Shown: one piece after another, positions 47,101 to 57,900 of the stretch | Layout of the letters: every line of letters starts with the position of its first letter | Position numbering within the stretch: the first letter of the stretch is position 1 | Source: Melitaea cinxia | Lineage: Eukaryota; Arthropoda; Insecta; Lepidoptera; Nymphalidae | Direction: 5' to 3' | Assembly (NCBI RefSeq): GCF_905220565.1 | Contig: NC_059395.1 | Location: 14,487,289-14,551,288, forward strand | DNA: 64,000 bases | Made by a program: the position numbers and the translations under genes | Notes under the pieces: model-generated | The model's database searches: none | The model's input: only the letters and a program-made list of their open reading frames with translations | Told to the model about the DNA's origin: nothing

Positions 47101-50100
47101 AGGTCGACCTGGCCTTCCCGGTCCACCAGGCCCTCCTGGTCCTCCAGGGCTTCCTGCACCTTCTCCACAATTACCCGCTGAACTATTCATGTCCAGTAGA
47201 AAAAGAAGAAGTATAGAGGAAGATCCTATCGAGATAACAACTGAAGACAACATTGATGACGGTTCGTAGATTTAAGTTATAAACTATTTTCGGTCTAATG
47301 CAAAAGCATTCGTAAAAAATTCTCAAAATCTAATTCCAGATATCATGTACATATTTGTATAGTATGCACAAGGTATTTAAAATGAACCTGATTTTTTTTT
47401 TCTTTTTGTTTACTCTTAGCTGAAGAAATAGAATGGGTTCAGGAAATCATGTCCGGGGTGGTAGCCGCACGAACTACTTTGGAAACCGTAAAAAAACCTT
47501 GGGGAACAAGAATGAACCCTGCGCTCTCCTGTAAGGATTTGCGGACTTCACACAAAAATTTGACCGACGGTCAGTGATTATTTTTTATTTATAAATTAAA
47601 GTAATATATCAACATCTATAATATTCTCTTTTAAGCAGCTTTTATGAAGTTTGGATATATATTTTAAGTATTAGTCAAAAAATAACGTGAACAACAAGAA
47701 ATTAAATGTATCTTTATGATTACGAATTGGTTTATAATTCCATACTCATTAAAATATAGTACTTGTACCATGTAATAAGTAGTTAGGTAACTAAAACTTT
47801 ACCTACTATTTATATTGTAGGTAGAACTTATTAGTAGAAATAAGTTACATAAATACCTAGACACTGGTTCCGTAATAAACGGAAAACTACAATTGTTGAA
47901 AATGAAACAACGAATTCCGAAAAAGTTGTTTCATTATAATTAGTGAAATTCGCGTAATAATTAGAAAACTAAATTTCTTTTCTAATTAATAAATTTGTCT
48001 TATACTTTCTTAACCGACTTCCAAAAAAGGATGAGGTTCTCAATTCGACTGTATTTTTTTAACCGACTTCCAAAAAAGGAGGAGGTTCTCAATTCGACAG
48101 TGTTTTTATTTTTTTTATGTATGTTACATCAGAACTTTTGACCGTGTGGACCGATTTCGACAAATTTTTTTAATCGAAAGGTGGTGTGTCATTTTTTTCT
48201 TACGTTTACGCTTCTTACTGTTTACGCTTTTTTCGTCGACCTACGTTGTATTATACCGCATAACTTTTTACTGGATGTGTCGATTTTGATCATTCTTTTT
48301 TTGTTGGAAAGGAGATATCCCTAGTTTGGTACCATGATAAGTAAACTAGGATTTGATGATGGGATCCCAGAGAAACCGAGGGAAACTCCCGAAAATCCTC
48401 ATAACTTTTTACTGGGTGTACCGATTTTGATAATTTTTAATTTAATCAAAAGCTGATGTTTATCATGTACATTTAAATGTTATCGAGATCTGATAACTAC
48501 TTTTTGAGTAATCTTTGATAACGCGTAGTTACTTGACTATTTTTTCGTCGATCTACGTTGTATTACTTGTCGATGTAATTGAAGTCGGTTTTTTTTCGTT
48601 TGCGAGCAAACACAATTATTAAGTAGGTAGGTAAGTCAAAGTTTTTCGATCTAAAAATTAGGACGGCTGATTGTTTTTTTATTAATCTAGGTATATTCCA
48701 ATGCATACATTTTCAAGCTTCCTATTTGCGGCTTCGTATACGATTACTACACGGTTTTTTTTGAAATGATCAGGGCGACAAAAATGATAGGACCACCTGA
48801 TAGTAAGCCAGAAATATTGCACCATAACTTAATCAAAATCAAAAACAACTTTAAGGCGCCATGAGAACTTTCGAATCGTCATTTTACAAATTAAAAATTT
48901 TAAGTGATTATTATTTTTGTAAAAGTAAAGCTATCACCGATTCGGAATGTAGATTCTGCAAAGAAGAATCGGCAAGAAACTGCGCAGTTATTTTGAAAAT
49001 AACTGCGCATAACTGTGTTTTAGTACAAAACTAGCGACCCGCCCCGGCTTCGCACGGTTGCAAGAACTATCAGTGTTATGTTCCTCTACTATATTATGCA
49101 TGTATTATACATAAAACCCTCCACTGGAATCACTCTATTTAGTTGAGAAAACAAAATTTTTCGTTTGCGAGCAAACACAATTATTATATATTTAATATGT
49201 TTCTGTTATTATAATACAGGTTACTATTGGATAGATGCTCGAGGAGGTGGGCATCCAATCCACGTGTATTGCAAAGATTATAACACTTGTATTCACCCTG
49301 ACTATACGACCCTGGCACTTTATACCGGTATATCTGGTCAAAAATTCTCGCAAATTGAAAATGGTTTCAGGGTAAGCAAGATATTTATTTATAAATTTCG
49401 CCATCGATAATTTATTATTATTATTATTGCATTAGTATACGTAATAAAATAATTAGAGCCAATTTCAGGCAGGAGGTCCTCAACCCGAACTTATAAAACA
49501 CAATTTTTGGTGTCGAAAATTAAAAATGCTTACAATTTATTTCATAGATCTAATAAATGTATTAAGCTTAAGAGTGATTATATATATTGAAAAAGATTAA
49601 TTTAATTTTAAAAATAGATTTATTGCTTCATTTTATTTAAAACCCTTCCATTCCAGGAATATTACATATATCTCAGAGGGAAGGATTGTGGGGTTTGATC
49701 ATGAAACCTTAAACTGCTGAATGGATAGTTATATGTTAGATAACTATTCAAAACGTTATTTTTATGAGCAACCTGTATAATTGGCCCTTAGTAATGAAAT
49801 TTATGATATAGGTAATTTAAAAGAACGAAGTTTTAAACTTATTTCAGATCTCGTATGAAAATGAAGGTTCTGGTACAATACAGCTACGTTTTCTTCGATT
49901 GCTTTCAAATAGTGCGAGGCAAAACTTCACCTACACCTGTGTCAATACCCAGGCACCACAAAGGCGAGTATAAATTACAATTTTAAGCCATAAAAATAGT
50001 TCGCCTTTAAAGTGTCTAATAAATTATTTCCAATTGCAGGTCAGACATTCCTGCTGAACTAATAAGAGCGAATGAGGTAAAACTGTTTGGACAAAACAAT

Positions 50101-50462
50101 ATAGAGTTGAGAGAGCCAAGGGTGATAAAAGACAACTGTAAGGTGCGTATTGTATTTACTTTTGAGAAGAATAAAAATAATATAGTTTTTATTTTTGTTT
50201 AAAAGACGATGTTTTACCATATATGTATCGGACACTTAATAAACTGGCTTTATTGTTTCTACTTTATGGCTGAAAAATGAATTACGATTAAAATCTAATG
50301 TTATAATCATTCATTATTTTACAGGATGGAATTGGAGAAATCGTTTTGGAAGTGAAGACGTCTCGTAGCGATCGACTGCCAATCAGCGACTTTCAGCCGC
50401 TGTTCTTTATTGATGCAGATCATAAGTTTTCATTCTCGCCGGGGCCGATATGTTTTAACTAA
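29174..50462 (+). CDS. Fibrillar procollagen alpha chain, type V/XI-like (32 coding exons)
   Basis: Predicted 1757 residues from 5274 coding nt; every splice phase agrees. Order: signal peptide (residues 1-26), thrombospondin N-terminal-like / LamG domain (27-208), acidic Tyr- and Asp-rich variable region (209-397), minor triple helix of 12 triplets (about 422-457), linker with VFVVP...GPDTQAEALRQ (about 458-492), main helix of 337 uninterrupted Gly-X-Y triplets (493-1503), a telopeptide with RKRR (1518-1521), and a COLFI C-propeptide to 1757. Secreted; fibrillar chains trimerise through the C-propeptide and form banded or nucleating fibrils. The TSPN domain, minor helix and QAE-x-LRQ linker match vertebrate types V/XI. 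Drosophila has no fibrillar collagen, so this is a gene kept only in some insects. The ATG at 29174 starts a clear leader; the in-frame ATG four codons on is an alternative. Confidence 0.96.
30650..31382 (+). other. Collagen intron 4
   Basis: GTATAC to TACAG; AT-rich, no repeat recognised. Confidence 0.7.
33385..33570 (+). repeat. Repeat family I, second copy
   Basis: Shares AAGATCATAGCTAAATAA, GGTAGCCAGAGCT and TCGCTTACCATCAGGTGA with 20820-21110, in the same orientation. Confidence 0.6.
34103..34432 (+). repeat. Repeat family A, second copy
   Basis: Aligns over its whole length with 24355-24658; the CAGACAGACAGA stretch is slightly expanded. Confidence 0.7.
37271..37558 (-). repeat. Repeat family C, inverted copy
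   Basis: Reverse complement of the type at 21131-21446: begins (plus) CTAATATATAAAATTCTCGTG, ends GCTGGGTCAGCTAGTT. Lies in the collagen intron 37167-37641. Confidence 0.65.
37690..39780 (+). mobile_element. Decayed jockey-type LINE in a collagen intron
   Basis: Broken frames across 2.1 kb. An IYVMGDFNI line (about 37780-37815) is the APE endonuclease motif. Near 39360-39480 the segment LDYADTRFLDVNEELLNKLQRL, a stop, then LCIRFIFGLRKYD is typical of the end of the RT region. Many stops and frameshifts; not functional. It accounts for most of the 2.7-kb intron 37687-40356. Confidence 0.75.
39798..40048 (+). repeat. Repeat family D (TATACTAATATTATAAAGCTG)
   Basis: Starts CTATACTAATATTATAAAGC, then GTTTGTTTGTTTGAACGCGC, GGCTATAGGCTATATA, and ends near AGCGCGCAGAAGCTAGTA. 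Second copy at 46079-46368. Confidence 0.65.
42335..44020 (+). other. Collagen intron 23 (1.7 kb)
   Basis: Contains the family C-like repeat at 43050-43350 and otherwise AT-rich DNA with no gene. Confidence 0.7.
43050..43350 (+). repeat. Repeat starting ACTAGCTGACCCGGCGAAC
   Basis: The first 20 bases match family C; the body differs (GTATTAAAGTTCAAATTG...CCGTAAGAACCATCC...GCGAAATCGGTCCAACCG). Probably a related element with a shared start. Confidence 0.55.
45325..45765 (+). mobile_element. Jockey-type RT fragment split by a small insertion
   Basis: 45390-45460 reads CIENKLDLSLDKRTIISFSHK; 45530-45565 reads QFLFDKHIDG; and 45660-45720 reads KALGFLIHITQDFANAKTLK. These are consecutive parts of a jockey RT. 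Between the last two, 45570-45640 is an unrelated piece matching the 3' end of SINE family G. Confidence 0.65.
45570..45640 (+). repeat. SINE family G 3' end inserted in a LINE fragment
   Basis: CCTACATGGAGAAAGAGGCC...GGGATGTTACAGGCTGA; reverse complement of the head of 15306-15400. Breaks the RT reading at 45565. Confidence 0.65.
46079..46368 (+). repeat. Repeat family D, second copy
   Basis: Matches 39798-40048, with about 40 extra bases (CAGTGCCGGCGTTACGACC...) after TATTATAAA. Confidence 0.65.
48010..48622 (+). repeat. Repeat family F (ACCGACTTCCAAAAAAGG)
   Basis: Two close starts of TTAACCGACTTCCAAAAAAGG (48010 and 48059), then TTTTGACCG(T/G)GTGGACCGATTTC and an end GTTTGCGAGCAAACACAATTATT. 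A diverged copy lies at 53250-53550; its 3' end alone is at 8690-8770. Confidence 0.6.
48770..49020 (+). repeat. LINE-like 3' fragment
   Basis: Contains CCACCTGATAGTAAG and CACCGATTCGGAATGTAGATTCTGC...GAAGAATCGGCAAGAAACT, a line I recognise from common lepidopteran retroelement tails. Confidence 0.5.
49030..49150 (+). repeat. Repeat family E fragment
   Basis: Starts ACTAGCGACCCGCCCCGGC; continues with the same TTCCTCTACTATATTAT line as 13090-13110. Confidence 0.6.
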
Positions 50463-50511
50463 AGAAATGTCTACATTATGTACTTAAGCTTTGATCATTG
50501 TAAATATTGTA

Positions 50512-50517
50512 AATAAA
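50512..50517 (+). terminator. Collagen polyadenylation signal
   Basis: AATAAA 50 bases after the stop, followed by a GT-rich stretch (TGTTGTG). Confidence 0.65.
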
Positions 50518-51753
50518 TGTTGTGACGACTATGGTAATTGTTTTAAAAATCCTAAAAGCATCGCTTATTGATTCATGTCCTCATAAATAAAATTATATTT
50601 AAACGACAAAAAGGAATGTTTAAAAATTTCAAAACAGCGTTTTCACGTTATTATGGTAAAATAATTGTGAACTAAATAACTGCATCTATATTAAATAAAA
50701 GTGATATTTTTTAATTTATTTATTCAGTTACATTTTTATTATAAAATAATTGTCTATTGTACAATGATGTTGTCTACATAAACAGACACGAAGTACTTAT
50801 TTTAAGTAATACTCGTGCAATAATCAGTAGTTTATACATAATTTATGAAAATATTTTTCATTGGAAATTAAGCATGTGTGTAAAATATATCAACTTCGCT
50901 AACTTTCCATAAATTTGCAATATATAATAGAGTTGATTACGCTGCACTGATTGAAATTTTTTTTCAAGCACTTAGCTGATGATTTGAAAGAAATATTTGA
51001 AAATAAAAGACTCATTCAGCTCCATGTCGTTCCTATCGGATGTTGACGAAATCGAACTAAAATGATAAAAAGGTATAATATGTATCGTAGTCAATGCACG
51101 GCCAAAAACATTTTTTAAGAAAATTAATACATCTGTTTCAAGAAAACCACTGTTTCCGGTGTATATGTATAGAGATATTCGTGGTTAGCTTTAGAAGTGT
51201 CAATAGCGTTCTGTGAACTGCTGTTTAACTCAGTACGCCACAAATATCAAAAATGCGTATTAATTTTATCAAAAATCTTAAATTATTAAACAAAATGACA
51301 TAATTTTTTCATTACAAATTGAAAAATGCCAACAGAAAATCGGCATTGACATTTCGTCATGAAAATTATCCTTAAAAAATAAATCCATGTACAGCAATAA
51401 ATCATTTTACTGCAGATTTGGCCTTACATACATTCTTAATATCAATTCCATACCGATAATGTTTAACAAAACTTAAACTCAAAAGTCACAAATTATCTTT
51501 GAAATTGAAACATTGAATAAAGTTAACACGAATGGTGTTAATTTTTAATTCATATTTCAAAATTTTAATTTAAAAAATTATATTCTGCAATTTTGACAAT
51601 TACATTTTGATGATATTGTGCACAAACAATTTGTCCCAAACTCAGCTTGATTATAAAAAAAAAATTAAAATTAAACTTATTAGACATTCAGTTATATACA
51701 AGACTTAAAATATCATCAGAAAATTCTTATTATAAAACACGTATAATAGACAC
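50518..51753. other. Spacer between convergent collagen and Daxx genes
   Basis: AT-rich, no gene or recognised repeat. Confidence 0.6.
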
Positions 51754-51759
51754 TTTATT
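51754..51759 (-). terminator. Candidate Daxx polyadenylation signal
   Basis: AATAAA on the minus strand, about 143 bases past the Daxx stop. Confidence 0.5.
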
Positions 51760-51901
51760 TATCAATTTAATATTAAATAAGTGTTCTATCTAATTTATGG
51801 CATAGGAAATTTCGTATATACACTTAAATTATATAGTCTTATCTGAGTTCAAGACAAATAATGAGAATTTTAAGTTACTTGTTTACTGATTGGCATGTGA
51901 A

Positions 51902-54900
51902 TTACTCTGTTTCTATATTATTATTAGCAGTCTCACTATTGGTTGCTGAACCATCAGTTGGTGTTGCACTTTGTGATTTATGTTTTTCATTTTCATTTAG
52001 TCCACTTTGCTCTTTATTGCAAGATTTTATAATATTTAAACTTTGACTAGAGTTTATTTCAAGTTTATTTTGTTCCATTCGTAACTCTACACCGTTAATC
52101 GAATCTTTAAATAAGTTGCTGGAATTAACAATCTCATCAACATCAGAACATTCTATAACACTATCAATACTTATATTATTTTTTTCATCAGCTTCTTTGT
52201 GTATCGATATGCTCGGATTTTCAATTTCAAATGAACAGTCAAAGACTGTTGCATTATTATTCTCGAGTGAGTTGTTTTTATTCAGATCATTGAATTTTGT
52301 AGATGGATTTCCATCTATTGTTGTTTCTGATATTGATATGTCATCATCTTTCAAATTAATGGATGTACCCTCAAACTCTCCAAGTTTATTTGAATTTTCG
52401 TCATCAGATGAAGCAAGTAATATATTTTCAACAATATTTTCACTTTCTGTTCTGCATAACGAATCTGTTGAGTACTCAATTTCAAAAGCGTTGCTAACTA
52501 AATCTTCGATTTTTGATTTTTTGATACAGTCCACTTCGTTTTGCTTAGGTAGACCATCAATAGTCGATTCCGATTCAGAATAACTCGAATTCTCAATGCT
52601 TATTACATCACTTGCAGGGTTTTTGTTTTCTACGTCACTGTCTGATTCCAAAGTATCCGAAATAGCTATGGGTGAATCAGATCCAGAAGATTCGAGTGTT
52701 GACACATCACTTTCATTTTCAGAATGTAATTTCTGTAAAAGATGTAATTCATCTATGTCAGATTCAAATTCATTTTCTTCGTTTTTATCGCTTTCATCAG
52801 TTTCTTTTTTATCTTCTATTTCAATGGTCTGCGTAGTTTCCTCACTTTTTTCTCTTACATTAGACTTATCACTATCCACTTCATGCCTTTGCTGGGTATC
52901 ATTATCAACGTAAACATCTTTATTCGAATTGTCTTCTTGAAATTTATATTCCTCTTCTAATTTGGATGTTTTATCATTTTTGCTATCATCATCTTTATTG
53001 TCCTCATTTTCTGCTTCAGGATTATTCTCCTTTTCTTCAGTTTTTCTATTTCTTTCCTGAAGAAGTCTTTTAAGCCTTTCTTTACGCTTCTGTTTGTTTG
53101 TTAAAGGATTATCCTCATCAATGTCCTCCTCTTCAGTTTCCACTGGCGATTCTTCTGCTTCTTTATCATTAATTTCTTCAGCAACTAACTTCAATTGATT
53201 CTGTCTATCCACATACCTAAAAGTATAAATTATAGATAACAAATAGGAAGTTCTTAATTCGAATATTTTTTGTGTATGATGATGGTGATGTTAAATGTGT
53301 ATTACCTCATAACTTTTTTACTGGGAGTAGCGATTGTGATTATTCTTTTTGTTTAATAGAGAACTGGTGTTTGTTGTTTGATCACTTTTAATAAAGAGAG
53401 CGAAATAATCTTGACCAAATAAAAATTTAAATTAACAATGCCTAATAATGTGTATTTAATTGATAATTTTTTCAACTAACTACATTGTATTACTTCTCGA
53501 TGTAAAATGAAGTCGTTTTTTTTTTCATTTGCAAGCAAACACAATTATTTAGCACATATAAATCATCTCAGAATACAAATCGTCATTAATAATGATTTGA
53601 CTTCTATTTTCAAATAAAAACTTTTTATTTTTTTTATTTATTACTTTACAAATTACTTCATATTTTCCATTTTTAGCTTTATTTACTTACTTGTTAAGAA
53701 GCTCAGCTTCTCTTTTAGATGCCTCGGATTTATTGTCATCTAACTTTTTCTTCAATTCATCACTCTCTTCGGCTGGATCCACGTCATGAGGAATCCTTGA
53801 AATGGCAAGTCTCCATTCGTTTTCTTGTCGACGTCTTTGGAGTTTCTTACCACATCTCGAAAATAAATCTCGAGCTATGAATAGAAAAAAACAAACATGG
53901 ATCAATTAACATAAATTTCGATACTTAGGGTTGTGTATACTGAGATATGACACCACAGTTTTAAATTATTAATTTTATTTTAAAGCTTATGCTTTCTTTT
54001 TGTATGCATCCTTTAATAACCTATATTTACGGACAGTTCTTAGCCATTAATTTGATGATTTTATATATTTATTTCATACCTTCTTCCATTATATCAACTT
54101 CATTCCAACCTAATTTATCTTCATTATTAGCTTCCCTGACACACTGCAACACATCATGAAAATCAGGAAACGGTAATGGTTTTCCAATAGGAACTTTTCT
54201 ATTAATCCACTTCTCAAGCTTTCTCACAGGCCCTGCGGGTCTTCCAGGCCTAACTTCTAAGTGTATACGAGGCTCTGATGGCATTTTTGTATTGGTAAGC
54301 TGACAGAATTTTGCATGTACGTGGACCATTCTTTCTTTATATCTAAAAGGTAAAATATTTTATTATTTTCTATTTTCTATTTTTATTTTAAATAATATAT
54401 AAGTGTATGTATTATTACTGTGCATTTGAATAATTATAAAATATAACAAAACGCAGAAACTACCACATACTAATAAAGTAAAGATTGAAACTTTATTTGT
54501 TAGTTTCTATTTGAGTGTGCTGATGTTGGGACTAAAAATTCTTCATTGTTTAGAAAGTCTTAATATATACTGAAGAGGGCATTAAGCAATAAAATGTGCT
54601 ACATCTTATCATCATCATAGCCTATACCAACTGTAAGTTATCATGATACCATAAATTCATCAAGAATTATAAAATGTAAAAATTGTATATAGTATGTAAC
54701 TTAAATATTCAATAAGAATAATTTTATTAGTTTAGACTATTACATAACACAAAATCCTGATAGAAAGATGTCTCGTAATCGTCTTTAAGTTACAAATATA
54801 TTTAAAAAGTTTGAAAGAATAATAAATTTTAGCCTAGTATACCAAAATATGTACTATAATCAGTTTACTTACAAACACAATAGCAGCTCACAATTAAAAA

Positions 54901-57900
54901 AAAATACTATTTTAAGTAACTTTTTAAAAAACCATATTCATACAGTAAATTATTGTTTAACAGGATTATAAAATTTTACCTCTCCGTTAACAAATAAACT
55001 GAATCTTCATCATCTTCGAAATCAACTTCCTGTTCCTCTAGTTTTTGAATAGCTCTGTGTAACTTTTTAATAGTTTTCTCTAGCTTCCTTATTTGCCTCT
55101 GCCTTTTGGAATCATTGTCACCTTCAAAGTGTATTGACTTTTCTGTTTCTAAAATAATAACAAAAATATATGTAAACAAACTATTAAAAAAAGTATATTA
55201 TAAAAATCATATGAATATGTAGTAAAATTCTAAACAAATTTCAATCTAATAAAGTTTTATTAACATTGAATATACAGTTTTATATATACATATGTATAAC
55301 CATAACATATGACAAACCATATGTAATATGTATATTTTTATATAACACACACACGGTCGTCTGTTCCTGTGGTAACTTAATGCTGGCAGGAAACCTACCT
55401 AAGGAAGTACCTAAGGGTTAAGACTATTTATTTTTTCAGCGTATGCTGAAAGTACTTCAATATATACTACATAGGTAGGTGCTGCTTTCAGATGCTAACA
55501 CGACCAAGTTGTTAGATGAGGTCACTCTCGAGCAGGCTATGTAAAACTGGCCGTGCGAGAAGCAATCCCCCCTAAAACCAATTCCTGCTGTTTTCAGTGA
55601 CTGACCCTGTGAGACTTATGACCTGAAACAGACCTTAAGGGGGCATTGCAATCTTTTAAACTTGAATGGGTACTCCGTCAGTATAAGTGATATCCGCAGT
55701 ATATACACCGATTCGCCTCGAAAAATTATGGTACAAATTGTAGTAAGTATATTCCAGCATAAATAAAACACTAATTCAAGTTAATGTTATAATGATGTAA
55801 TTGAAGTTTGAAAACTTATAATAACTTATTTCTTTATTGGAGTACACATACGAAGGTTCAAATTGAATAGTCACCCAATAGTGGTGAAATGGGAGTTTAG
55901 AGTTTGTATTGGGAAACAATTTAATTAATTTTATGTCATGTCCACCATCTGAGACTTCGATATAACTGTCATTTTCTCAATCAACGTCCTAAAAAACATA
56001 AATAACGACACCCCATGTCGATTATTAGGTTTATTCACCCCATTTCACCCCCTAAGGGTTTGATTTTCGGAAAATCACAAAAGACATATTTGCTTATTTA
56101 TTTTTGGGAGTACTCCTACGAAGTTTCGAATCGAAATGAAAAAAATTAATATTGTTACACCAAACAAATTTTGAACCACCATTTTACCCCTTTAGGGGTT
56201 GAATTTCAAAATATCATTCCTTATTCCTTGTATACACCATAAAGGGAAACTCTGTGAAAAATTTCAGCTTTTTAGGTCCAAGGGTTTGGGCTAGACGTTG
56301 ATGAGTGAGTCAGGACTTGTCTTTTTATATTTTTTTTTCAATAAATACATACGAGTAACTTATATATAAATAATTACATATATCACACCCAGACTTGAGG
56401 CGGGAATCGAACCCACAACTCCCGAAGTAAAAAGCAGGATCACTGCAAAATGCGGCAACGGGCAAGTCCAATATTGTCCAATGTCTGTAATATCTTAATC
56501 TAATTACCTTGTGGAGTATCCGTTGACTTTGGGGGTATCACTTTTGTCATTTTTCTCTGTAAATTTAAATCGTCCACTATATCTTTTATGTATAAGTACA
56601 TCTTTTTTGGTGCAGCCTTCATAGCAACAATTTTACTGGAAACCATATCAATAAAATCTTCAGACTCAACATATTCCTTTGGACATTGTTTATAATAAGC
56701 TTTAATTTTCTTCTCAACAATTTTTTTCATATCTTCAGAATCTTCTAACTTGAAACATGTATCTATGAAATTTTGATAAACGGGATGAAATTCATGCTTA
56801 TCAGTATCACTTTTTGAATCATTGGCAACATTTGATTCAAGTTTTGAAGAAAGGCTTTCATCAGACATTTTTTTGGATTCATCTTTATTACTTATGTTCG
56901 ATTCAGTATTTTGTTTATCACTGTCCTTATTTTCATTGCAATTAAATGAACCTGTCTCCATAAGATCAATTTCTATTTCCACTACCTGTCTCTCTTTAGT
57001 ATAATCCAATTTCTTTTTACTTTGTGGTACCTTTTCTGGGCTTTCTTCCCTGTCACTATCTACATTCTTGTTCTTAGCGGGTTTGACGGGACTGTCTTCA
57101 ATGGTAATAGCAAACTCTTTACCAATCTCACTTTTATCTTTTAAATGTAAAGATTTCACAGGACTATCTTCTATTGTTATTTCAACATAGCTAGGAGATT
57201 CAGGTTCTTTATTATTTTGCTCTTCCAAAGACAACTCATTTTTATCAATGGGTTTGACTTCTCCGCAATCTTTGGTTTCATTTTTAAAGTCTTCCTGCTC
57301 CTCAGGTCTCAGGTACCACTGTGGACTCTCAATTGATGTTTCAGCTGCCTCTTCGTCCTCTACTTCTACCGTTAATACTTCGCCAATAGTATTTTTTAAA
57401 TCATTTATATTACGCTTCTTATTAACCCCCGATACACCAGGGTAAGCTAAGGGTTTAATAGTGATACCTGGTGGCAATTTGTTTATTAATCTAGGTCCTT
57501 GTATTTCAACGGGTTTTCTAAGCTTTTTATTTGATGGAACTTTTTTTATTATTAAGTCCGGTTTTTTGAGATTTTTTACAACACTGATTGGATTGATGGA
57601 AAATCTATGTGGATTTGAGGGGGCTTTGTGTACAATGTTAGGCACCTTCTTTAAAACAGGTACATTAATGTTTCCAATCAAAACTGGCTGTGATAATATA
57701 CCTTTCGTAAAATTTAAAATCTTTGGAGCAGGCGATCTATCAATTTTTGCCGGTTTTATTGTAAGTCCGGGAAGTTTAGCAGGAATGTGAACCATTGCAT
57801 TAGGCATAGGTTTCTTCTGTAAATTAAAACGATTATAGTCAGTTGGGAATACATAAATACACAAGTATAACAGATAGGACTCCTTTGTTTTAACCTTTTT

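Larger units (their letters stand above)
35609..47261 (+). other. Collagen exons 10-27: main triple helix and telopeptide
   Basis: Exons 35609-35719, 35836-36096, 36180-36377, 36453-36569, 36645-36735, 36832-36929, 37005-37166, 37642-37686, 40357-40563, 40673-40924, 41014-41194, 41416-41558, 41836-42052, 42174-42334, 44021-44290, 44713-44874, 46649-46864 and 47003-47261. Counted triplets per exon or exon pair: 11, 29, 22, 13, 21, 18, 5, 23, 28, 36, 42, 30, 18, 24 and 17, giving 337 with no interruption. Three introns (after 36735, 41194 and 42052) split a glycine codon after its first base; other introns within the helix fall between codons. Exon 27 leaves the helix at GLPAPSPQ and carries RKRR before the acidic linker. 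Confidence 0.93.
47570..49219 (+). other. Collagen intron 28 (1.65 kb)
   Basis: Contains repeats at 48010-48622, 48770-49020 and 49030-49150; otherwise AT-rich. Confidence 0.7.
47420..50462 (+). other. Collagen exons 28-32: COLFI C-propeptide
   Basis: Exons 47420-47569, 49220-49371, 49848-49963, 50040-50142 and 50325-50462 (TAA). Landmarks: NPALSCKDL, YYWIDARGGG, HVYCKDYNTC, FTYTC, DNCK and the terminal GPICFN. Six cysteines align with C1, C4, C5, C6, C7 and C8 of vertebrate COLFI. Those matching C2 (Ser in RTSH) and C3 (Gly in RGGG) are absent, and the calcium-site DPNQG line is DARGG here. The exon 30 donor is GC (49964-49965). Confidence 0.92.
55149..56507 (-). other. Daxx intron 2 (1.36 kb)
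   Basis: Contains degenerate repeat modules at 55530-56330 (CCCCTTTAGGGGTTGAATTTC type, related to the 9.2-10.0 kb cluster) and a reversed SINE head at 56385-56480. Confidence 0.7.

Noticed and set aside
53216..53242. Separate gene starting at an ATG near 53242 on the minus strand
   Set aside because: The frame is entered by splicing at 53216 as the last Daxx exon; the ATG lies in the intron.
56822..57790. Plus-strand frames opposite Daxx exon 2
   Set aside because: Antisense shadows of the Ser/Glu/Lys-rich Daxx coding sequence.
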